A DNA stretch of 5,075 nt, taken from Bacteroidota bacterium (GTDB taxonomy: Bacteria > Bacteroidota > Bacteroidia > Chitinophagales > Chitinophagaceae). The notes beneath the pieces are model-generated. The model did not search any database. It worked only from the letters and a program-made list of their open reading frames with translations, and had not been told where the DNA came from. The number at the start of each line of letters is the position of its first letter. Positions within the stretch are counted from its first letter, which is position 1. Below, one piece after another: positions 1 to 4,126 of this stretch. The stretch covers positions 1 to 5,075 of the forward strand of contig JAEZAY010000012.1 in NCBI GenBank assembly GCA_023427575.1. The letters run 5' to 3'. The translations under genes and the position numbers were made by a program.

Positions 1-618
1 CTCCCCTTCCGCCCTGTTGATTTTGACTTGTTTGTCGCCTTCAGAATCGGCGATCAGCGCTCTTTTTTCCCGATCGGCACGCATTTGTTTCTCCATTGAA
101 TCTTTTATGCTTAGTGGGGGCGAAATGTTTTTCACTTCATACCTGGAAACCTTAATCCCCCAGGGACCGCTGGCCTTATCCACTGCTTCTACAATACTGC
201 CGTTTACGGTCTCTCTTTCCTCAAAAGTTTTGTCCAGCTCCATTTTCCCAATAATGCTCCGCATGGTGGTTTGTGAGATCTGGATGACGGCAAACTTATA
301 ATTGTCGATTCCATAAGAAGCTTTTTGCGGGTCGATCACCTGCAGATACAGGATCCCGTCTACTTCCACGGCAATATTGTCTTTGGTGATACAGATCTGT
401 GAAGCCACATCTATAGCCTGTTCTTTCAGATTCTGGCGATAGGCTACCTTGTCAATAAAAGGAATCAGAATATGAAATCCTGCTTCCAGGGTGCGACTGT
501 ATTTTCCCAGTCTTTCAACAATATAAACAGAACGCTGCGGCACCACTTTAAAAGTGGAGAGAAAAGCAATCAGAAGAAAAACAATCAGAATAATCAATAT
601 GATCGTTGATGCACTCAT
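1..618 (-). CDS. SPFH/band-7 slipin (QmcA/paraslipin-like), partial at left edge
   Basis: A membrane-anchored SPFH (stomatin/prohibitin/flotillin/HflK) protein. The family forms oligomeric scaffolds in membrane microdomains and is often paired with an NfeD protein. The visible 206 residues run open to the window edge, so the C-terminal part is missing. Residues 5-23 form one hydrophobic N-terminal helix. Then comes the typical slipin start VVPQRSVYIVERLGKY (25-40), followed by an AGFHILIPF stretch. Further along is the hallmark MRSIIGKMELDKTFEER, then a region rich in K, E and R that begins the usual coiled coil (from about residue 180). The ATG at 618 overlaps the TGA of the upstream nfeD-like gene as ATGA, which implies translational coupling and fixes the start. 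There is no Shine-Dalgarno sequence. Family assignment is secure. The exact subfamily (QmcA/YbbK type rather than HflK) is inferred from motifs and the nfeD neighbour. Confidence 0.95.
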   Translation of the reverse strand, partial: MSASTIILIILIVFLLIAFLSTFKVVPQRSVYIVERLGKYSRTLEAGFHILIPFIDKVAYRQNLKEQAIDVASQICITKDNIAVEVDGILYLQVIDPQKASYGIDNYKFAVIQISQTTMRSIIGKMELDKTFEERETVNGSIVEAVDKASGPWGIKVSRYEVKNISPPLSIKDSMEKQMRADREKRALIADSEGDKQVKINRAEGE

Positions 619-1067
619 ACGGTTTGGGTTGATGATTTAACAAATAATAATATGCTTTCGTTTCCGGTAATAATTACAGTTTCGCCCACCGCGATCTGGT
701 CTTCTGATCTGGCGTTCCAACTGGTTCCTTTAAATTCTACTTTGCCATCCTGACCGGGGCCGATGAACGTTTCGGCAATGGCCCGCTTTCCGATGAATTC
801 ATCTTCGATGATCTCGTTTGAATTTTTTTTAAGCCAGACCAGTTTGCTGGCCCATTTGCGGAACAGTAATATGCTGATAACCGAGGAAATTAAAAAAATA
901 ACAAGCTGGGTATTGATTGAAATATCAAGAAATAAACAACAGATGGCAACCAGCCAGGCTCCGATGGCAAAAAATAACAGGATCAATCCGGGAACTACAA
1001 ATTCCAATACCAGTAACAGAAAGCCAAGGATAAACCAAACCACGGCGGGATTCAGGTAGTTGTTCAT
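615..1067 (-). CDS. NfeD-like membrane protein (short, protease-less form)
   Basis: A 150-residue NfeD-family protein, first gene of a two-gene operon with the slipin. Three hydrophobic helices are visible at about residues 8-24, 27-47 and 53-70. A soluble C-terminal domain follows (about 90-150). It has the spacing of the NfeD OB-fold: IGKRAIAET at 92-100, a GKVEF strand, then WNARS (117-121), corresponding to the W-x-A-x-S signature of the family. The length matches the short class of NfeD proteins, which lack the ClpP-like serine protease domain of long NfeD. Such proteins are thought to partner slipins in membrane quality control or microdomain assembly. The last base of its codon series overlaps the slipin start as ATGA. 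The ATG at 1067 is preceded by CCCCTAA with no Shine-Dalgarno. The family call is firm; a direct physical interaction is inference from conserved gene order. Confidence 0.9.
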   Translation of the reverse strand: MNNYLNPAVVWFILGFLLLVLEFVVPGLILLFFAIGAWLVAICCLFLDISINTQLVIFLISSVISILLFRKWASKLVWLKKNSNEIIEDEFIGKRAIAETFIGPGQDGKVEFKGTSWNARSEDQIAVGETVIITGNESILLFVKSSTQTV

Positions 1068-1086
1068 TTAGGGGTTTCAATTTTTT

Positions 1087-1094
1087 CAAATATA
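1087..1094 (-). promoter_or_regulatory. Possible Bacteroidota -7 element for the nfeD-slipin operon
   Basis: On the minus strand these bases read TATATTTG, a perfect match to the TAnnTTTG -7 element described for Bacteroidota primary sigma factors. They lie 19 nt before the nfeD ATG, which would give a leader of only about 12-15 nt. No clean TTTG -33 partner sits at the ideal distance. The nearest candidates are TCTG sequences 17-21 nt upstream, so this is tentative. Confidence 0.4.
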
Positions 1095-1131
1095 AACTTT
1101 ATAATCAAGATCAGACAGACCAAACCGGTGG

Positions 1132-1173
1132 GTAGGTAAATGTATAATTAAGGAGTACCTACATTTTTAATTA
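1132..1173. repeat. Small nested inverted repeats upstream of the nfeD-like gene
   Basis: GTAGGTA (1132-1138) is repeated inverted as TACCTAC (1156-1162), 17 nt apart. TAATTAA (1145-1151) is inverted as TTAATTA (1167-1173). They lie 40-80 bp upstream of the possible -7 element of the nfeD-slipin operon. That position would suit an operator, but the AT-rich arms may be chance. Confidence 0.35.
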
Positions 1174-1205
1174 ATGGGTTTCAGTTTTCATACAAAGAGC
1201 AAAAA

Positions 1206-1250
1206 TAATCGGTGTCCGGATAAGCCTTATCTGACTGCCTGAAGAAAGCG
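1206..1250 (+). repeat. Outer left repeat unit, plus orientation
   Basis: The stretch begins TAATCGGTGTCCGGATAA (1206-1223). It matches, in inverted orientation, the sequence starting at the response regulator stop codon (minus strand, 1658 downward: TAACTATTGGTGTCCGGG). The core GGTGTCCGG(A/G)TAA is shared. Weaker similarity continues to a GAAGAA(A)GC motif at 1241-1249, which corresponds to GGAAGAAGCC in the minus-strand unit. It also contains GATAAG-C-CTTATC at 1219-1231. The stretch from GAGC at 1197 to 1227 also resembles 1313-1343. Confidence 0.5.
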
Positions 1251-1325
1251 TCACTCGCGAATCACGCGCAGTCATGTAAATAACCCCTTCCATTTTTTTT
1301 TAGAAAAAAAGTGAGCAAAAAAATC

Positions 1326-1507
1326 GGGCTCCGGAATAAATCCTAAAAATTGAAACGCCCGGCTAAATAAAAACAAGTCACAGCTAAAGAATATAACCCA
1401 GCGCCAGTAGGACTTACGGGCTACAGATCATCTCCGGGCTTCGGTAACAACTGTTTTTATTTTACGCCGTCCGTTTCAATTTTCTTAACGGATTTCTTCC
1501 GAGGCCC
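1326..1507. repeat. Large imperfect inverted repeat (50/56-bp arms, 76-bp centre)
   Basis: The left arm is 1326-1375 and the right arm is the complement of 1452-1507. Aligned by eye, the arms share blocks CGGAA, AAATCC, AAAATTGAAACG, CGGC, TAAA and TAAAAACA in the same order. About 43 of 50 aligned bases are identical, with a 4-base gap and two 1-base gaps. The left arm begins GGGCTCCGGAATAAATCC; the right arm read on minus begins GGGCCTCGGAAGAAATCC. The centre (1376-1451) has no gene and carries another related GGGCTTCGG at 1436-1444. A transcript crossing the whole region could fold into a long stem. Origin as a MITE-like element or by inverted duplication is possible but unproven. Confidence 0.8.
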
Positions 1508-1540
1508 AGCGAATACATCTTACCCCGACACCAATGATTA
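1466..1540 (-). repeat. Repeat unit, minus orientation, copy A
   Basis: This is one of two imperfect direct copies of a unit of about 70 bp; the partner is 1585-1658. On minus, both read TAA, a two-base variable spot, ATTGGTGTC, a G-rich GGTAA, a GGATTC/GTATTC-like stretch, GGGC..CGGAAGAA, then an A-rich run. Identity is roughly 75% by eye, with short gaps. This copy also supplies the right arm of the large inverted repeat. Confidence 0.75.
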
Positions 1541-1584
1541 TCACATTATCAAATTATCACATTTCCACATTTGCACATTATCAC
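1537..1584. repeat. Six-unit tandem array of an 8-bp repeat (ATTATCAC type)
   Basis: Six contiguous 8-base units read on plus: ATTATCAC, ATTATCAA, ATTATCAC, ATTTCCAC, ATTTGCAC, ATTATCAC. All start AT and vary mainly at positions 4, 5 and 8. On the minus strand the unit is GTGATAAT. The array lies exactly between the two copies of the about 70-bp direct repeat. The period is not a multiple of three, which fits a non-coding role. Similar octamer arrays are, from memory, common between genes in Bacteroidota. Confidence 0.85.
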
Positions 1585-1658
1585 TGCCCTTCGGTTCCAT
1601 TTTTTGAGCGGCTTCTTCCGAAGCCCACTGAATCCAATTACCCGGACACCAATAGTTA
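1585..1658 (-). repeat. Repeat unit, minus orientation, copy B, starting at the regulator stop codon
   Basis: This is the second copy of the about 70-bp unit. Similarity to copy A runs through CTTCTTCCGA, GCCCA and GACACCAAT on the plus strand. It begins at the TAA stop codon (1656-1658) of the response regulator gene, so the repeat either supplied that stop or inserted right at it. Copy A ends with the same TTA on plus at the matching place. Confidence 0.75.
1610..1625 (-). other. Perfect 6-bp hairpin with GGAA tetraloop
   Basis: Plus reads GGCTTC-TTCC-GAAGCC. The minus transcript gives GGCUUC-GGAA-GAAGCC, a 6-bp stem closed by a GNRA-type tetraloop, 30 nt downstream of the response regulator stop. 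No U tract follows (CGCTCAAAAAATGG), so it is not a standard intrinsic terminator. It could stabilise or trim the mRNA 3' end. The same spot in copy A has lost pairing. Confidence 0.5.
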
Positions 1659-2327
1659 CAAACGAAAGATGCCTTGTTTGATAGCATACATTACCAGCCC
1701 TACGCGGGTTTTCACATTCAGCTTTTCGAAAAGCGCGTCGCGATAGCCATCAACGGTTCTGGGGCTTACGTTCATCTTGTCCGCAATCTCTTTGTAGGTG
1801 AATTCGGAGCAGACAAGCTTTAGAAAAAGCGTTTCTCTTTCAGTTAACTGGATCAGCGTTTTCGCCTGGCTTTCATCTTCATCCATGGTATTGATGGTAT
1901 GAATCAGCCGGCCAGTGACCATTTCGGTATAATAATATCCTTTGGATGCAACGGAATTCAAGGCATTTTTCAATTCAGCCGGATCGGAATCTTTGAGAAT
2001 ATATCCCCGGGCTCCAGCTTTGAACATCCGGATGATCGAATTTTCATGATCGTACATGGATAAGGCAAGGACCCGGATTTCGGGGAAATTGTTTTTGATC
2101 CAGAGCGCCGTTTCATAGCCATCCATTTCAGGCATATTGATATCCATCAGGATGATCCCGGGAAGATGATCTTTATGCAGTTTTTGAATCAGATCCCTGC
2201 CATTGTTGGCTTCAAACAATACTGAAAAGCCGTCGAAGCTTTTGATCAGCGCGCTTAATCCATTGCGCAGCAAAATATGATCATCTACCAGAACAACTTC
2301 TATGTTTTTGTTCATGTTCAGCGGCAT
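1656..2327 (-). CDS. NarL/FixJ-family response regulator (REC + LuxR-type HTH)
   Basis: A 223-residue cytoplasmic transcription regulator, the output of the adjacent kinase. The receiver domain (about 9-125) has the acidic pair D15-D16, the phospho-acceptor D62 in LMDINMPEMDG, S90 at the switch position and K112 in GYILKD. The C-terminal GerE/LuxR domain (about 160-223) runs LTERE (161-165), YKEIADKMNVS, then the recognition helix SPRTVDGYRDALFEKL (188-203). All key residues are intact and the length is normal for the family. The ATG at 2327 directly abuts the kinase stop (TAAATG). Met5 (ATG at 2315), giving MNKNIEVVLVDDH, is an equally plausible start. There is no Shine-Dalgarno. Target genes cannot be read from the sequence. 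The divergent fucosidase gene and its own operon are candidates by position only. Confidence 0.95.
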   Translation of the reverse strand: MPLNMNKNIEVVLVDDHILLRNGLSALIKSFDGFSVLFEANNGRDLIQKLHKDHLPGIILMDINMPEMDGYETALWIKNNFPEIRVLALSMYDHENSIIRMFKAGARGYILKDSDPAELKNALNSVASKGYYYTEMVTGRLIHTINTMDEDESQAKTLIQLTERETLFLKLVCSEFTYKEIADKMNVSPRTVDGYRDALFEKLNVKTRVGLVMYAIKQGIFRL

Positions 2328-3131
2328 TTATGATTGTAAAGGTAGGCGGATCCGGACGCTTGTTCCCGACCCCGGACTGCTCTCGATTGAAAAGCTTGCT
2401 GAAATAAGTTTTGCACGGTGTTCCATATTTTTCAGCCCGATTCCGCCCTGACCGGAGATTTTTGAACTGGCGGCAATGGCCGGCTGATCGAAGCCCTGGC
2501 CATCATCGCGGATGGTAAATTCAAAAAAACCGGGATCGTAATTAAAATGAACCCCGATGGTTTCGGCACCCGAATGTTTTATGATGTTCTGTAATATTTC
2601 CTGGAAAATCCGGAAAAGGATTAGTTGCTGCTTATGGTCGAGGGGATAGGGGTTTCCGGTAACTGTTTTTTCTATTTTAAAAACAGAAGCTTTTTCCAGA
2701 AGTTCCAGCTCGTATTCCACTGATCTTTCCAGGCCAAGTTCTGTAATATAATCGGGGTTCAGGCTTTTCGACAAATTCCGAAGATCAATTATGGCTTTGC
2801 CAACCAGTTCTCTCGCGTTTTCCACTTTTTCTCTCATCTCTTTTTCACCGTTCGGATACAAAGTGCCGAGGGTGAGTTTGGCCAGACTTAATACCTGGCC
2901 GATATTATCATGAATTTCCTGTGAAATGTTTTTCAGGGTTTGTTCCTGAATTTCCAGCTTGCTTTCAAGGATCTGATTTTCAAAATCAATCCGCAATTGT
3001 TCTTTTTCTTTTTTATAGATAATCTGTTTTTTCTGGTAGATCAGTACAAGCAGAATAATGCCGATGGCAACCATCAGCAAAAAAACCGATGCCAGGATAA
3101 TCATTGTAACCTGTTCCGAGATCTGATCCAT
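2328..3131 (-). CDS. Membrane-anchored sensor histidine kinase (HisKA_3/HATPase_c), without a sensor domain
   Basis: A 267-residue kinase that would autophosphorylate on His and pass phosphate to the downstream regulator. One membrane helix (about 10-32) is followed by a basic, K/E-rich coiled-coil linker (33-68). The HisKA_3 dimerisation helix carries H74 in EIHDNIGQ. The HATPase_c domain shows the N box (E178, N182, H186 in QEILQNIIKH), the G1 box DDGQGFD (209-215) and the G2 box GQGGIGLKNM (227-236). It ends GSGTSVRIRLPLQS. There is no extracellular loop, PAS, GAF or TPR domain, so the input must come from a partner, most simply the seven-helix protein encoded just upstream. As called, its start overlaps that gene by 31 bp. 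Met10 (ATG at 3104) would form a neat ATGA overlap with the upstream stop and is an alternative start. I keep Met1 because, as I recall, homologues have a few residues before the helix. Confidence 0.93.
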   Translation of the reverse strand: MDQISEQVTMIILASVFLLMVAIGIILLVLIYQKKQIIYKKEKEQLRIDFENQILESKLEIQEQTLKNISQEIHDNIGQVLSLAKLTLGTLYPNGEKEMREKVENARELVGKAIIDLRNLSKSLNPDYITELGLERSVEYELELLEKASVFKIEKTVTGNPYPLDHKQQLILFRIFQEILQNIIKHSGAETIGVHFNYDPGFFEFTIRDDGQGFDQPAIAASSKISGQGGIGLKNMEHRAKLISASFSIESSPGSGTSVRIRLPLQS

Positions 3132-3781
3132 AGATGACCGAATAAAGGGGTAATGGCGCTGAGAAATAATAATACATTATGAACAATCCATAATAATGTG
3201 AGCAGCTCACGCTCTTGGTCTGTATAGGTATCAAGTATCTTATCGGTAAGATGATGATACATCAAAAAAATCGCGAAACTGACCAGGAAATAAAACAGAT
3301 AGCCGGAAACCAGCCAGTAGTTAAAATTGTACCAGATCTGTTTTTCATCCACTTTACGAAGAATATCATAAAAGAAAATAAAACACATGATGGAAACGGA
3401 TGCCGAGAGCAGGGAGAAACCGAAGCTATTGAAATTTTCAAATTGTTTCAGAACCAGGGTATAGAAACCGAAATAGAAAAGGTTAACAGCCAGCAGCAAC
3501 ATTACGACCCGCTTTTTAAAATTATCCGTAAACAGGTCATAAAAATAATAGCAGATAAATACCGCCGATTCAATACAAAGCAGGTTGTAGAGCCATCTGT
3601 TATCCTGCATGTGAAACGCTTTCCAGGTGGCCAGAACCATCAGGAAGCTTGCCAGCAGATAGTGAAACAGTAACACCTTTCCGGTTCCTGATCCATTGGT
3701 TTTTACCTGCAGGAAAAAAACAATGGAGTATATAAAATACGAGAAAGGTTCGAGTATGTTCGACAGAAAGGTATATAACAT
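3101..3781 (-). CDS. Seven-helix integral membrane protein, putative sensor partner of the histidine kinase
   Basis: A 226-residue, very hydrophobic and aromatic-rich protein with no catalytic motif I recognise. Seven hydrophobic segments are visible, at about 12-26, 35-53, 64-84, 91-111, 120-141, 155-175 and 193-215. Short connecting loops and a basic tail (WIRSRNRLQ) suggest a cytoplasmic C-terminus. There is no signal peptide. It is sandwiched in the operon between the small CPYPPC protein (15-bp gap) and the kinase (overlap of 4 or 31 bp). That close coupling, plus a kinase with no sensor domain, suggests it receives the signal and controls the kinase. This is inference from context. Its start has an AGGAGGAG Shine-Dalgarno, the only strong one in the window. 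It is not an evident member of the 7TMR-DISM class, but could be a remote analogue. Confidence 0.85.
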   Translation of the reverse strand: MLYTFLSNILEPFSYFIYSIVFFLQVKTNGSGTGKVLLFHYLLASFLMVLATWKAFHMQDNRWLYNLLCIESAVFICYYFYDLFTDNFKKRVVMLLLAVNLFYFGFYTLVLKQFENFNSFGFSLLSASVSIMCFIFFYDILRKVDEKQIWYNFNYWLVSGYLFYFLVSFAIFLMYHHLTDKILDTYTDQERELLTLLWIVHNVLLFLSAITPLFGHLWIRSRNRLQ

Positions 3782-3785
3782 TCAG

Positions 3786-3793
3786 CTCCTCCT
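3786..3793 (-). promoter_or_regulatory. Strong Shine-Dalgarno (AGGAGGAG) before the seven-helix protein
   Basis: On minus the sequence reads AGGAGGAG, then CTGA, then ATG at 3781. AGGAGG lies six bases from the start codon, within the 15-bp gap after the stop of the upstream 77-aa gene. No other gene here has a recognisable Shine-Dalgarno. This supports the start chosen and suggests independent, possibly raised, initiation inside the operon. Confidence 0.75.
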
Positions 3794-3796
3794 GTC

Positions 3797-4030
3797 TTAA
3801 TCTCTTACATTTACAAGATGCTGGGGTTTGCAGGGGGGATAAGGGCAGCCGGCAATCCGGAACACCATTCGGTTGTTTTCATCGTATCCTTCCAGATCAA
3901 CCAGTACGGTTATGAATTCCCTTCCATTGATGCTTTGTTTTTCGAGGCGGGAATTGGCGAGAATATAGGCAAATTTTTTTCCTATTATTGGCTCAACATC
4001 TTTAAAATAAAATCGGGTATCGTTGGTCAT
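3797..4030 (-). CDS. Small conserved-looking protein with CPYPPC motif, function unknown
   Basis: A 77-residue protein and first gene of the sensor operon; I do not recognise a family. It has no signal peptide or membrane helix and is predicted cytoplasmic. The composition suggests a small beta-rich fold: alternating hydrophobic strands at about 18-26 (KKFAYILAN), 37-47 (REFITVLVDLE) and 54-61 (RMVFRIAG). The C-terminal tail carries two cysteines in GCPYPPCKP (C62, C67), which might bind metal, form a disulphide or be purely structural. Evidence that it is real: it has its own ATG and stop, spacing of 15 bp to the next operon gene, no better ORF in the region, and ordinary protein-like composition. 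The plus-strand ORF over the same bases looks like a shadow. A role in signalling with its neighbours is only inferred from position. Confidence 0.7.
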   Translation of the reverse strand: MTNDTRFYFKDVEPIIGKKFAYILANSRLEKQSINGREFITVLVDLEGYDENNRMVFRIAGCPYPPCKPQHLVNVRD

Positions 4031-4126
4031 AACAAATGGATTTAAGCGAAGTGAAAAAAGCGCTGACCTTTAAATCTACAACTATTATTGATTGTTTTTC
4101 ATCCTCATAAAACCGTAAAATTTAAA
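4031..4126. promoter_or_regulatory. Divergent promoter region between the sensor operon and the fucosidase gene
   Basis: This 96-bp AT-rich gap separates two divergent starts, so promoters for both should lie here. Tentative -7 elements with one mismatch to TAnnTTTG are TATTATTG on plus (4083-4090, 36 nt before the fucosidase ATG) and TAGATTTA on minus (4078-4071, 40 nt before the small-protein ATG). Neither has a clear -33 partner. No obvious palindromic operator is seen. The two elements nearly touch, which would make the promoters interfere or share control. Confidence 0.35.

Larger units (their letters stand above)
1068..1655. other. 588-bp gene-free region, mostly repeats
   Basis: No credible protein-coding gene is seen on either strand. 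The only ORF reaching in from the right (plus strand, 1534-1746) is antisense to the response regulator and crosses the octamer array. The right three-quarters (about 1206-1655) is a block of related direct and inverted repeats, described separately. The left quarter holds the putative nfeD promoter and a small inverted repeat. Homopolymer runs at 1293-1310 (T9, TAG-like centre, A7) can form only a weak A/T hairpin. No canonical Rho-independent terminator (GC stem plus U tract) for the response-regulator operon was found. No tRNA- or rRNA-like sequence was recognised. Confidence 0.7.

Noticed and set aside
17..301. Plus-strand 94-aa ORF
   Set aside because: Antisense to the slipin coding region, which has strong SPFH motifs.
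763..1059. Plus-strand 98-aa ORF
   Set aside because: Antisense shadow of the NfeD-like gene, which has clear family motifs.
1281..1310. Intrinsic terminator at the T9/A7 run
   Set aside because: The stem would be only A-T pairs, with no GC-rich stem before a U tract in either direction. It is also over 340 bp from the regulator stop.
1206..1658. CRISPR array
   Set aside because: The repeats are imperfect, occur in both orientations and lack uniform spacers; the 8-bp array has no spacers at all.
1206..1658. Insertion sequence remnant with transposase
   Set aside because: No transposase coding sequence or fragment is seen in any frame; only a non-autonomous element remains possible.
1534..1746. 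Plus-strand 70-aa ORF crossing the octamer array
   Set aside because: It starts in simple repeats and runs antisense into the C-terminus of a confident response regulator; it has no family features.
3013..3234. Minus-strand 73-aa ORF spanning the seven-helix protein and kinase junction
   Set aside because: It is in a third frame across two better-supported overlapping genes and has no recognisable motif.
3215..3673. Plus-strand 152-aa ORF
   Set aside because: It lies wholly antisense to the seven-helix protein gene. Its Q/K/I-rich composition is what the complement of codons for aromatic and aliphatic residues produces.
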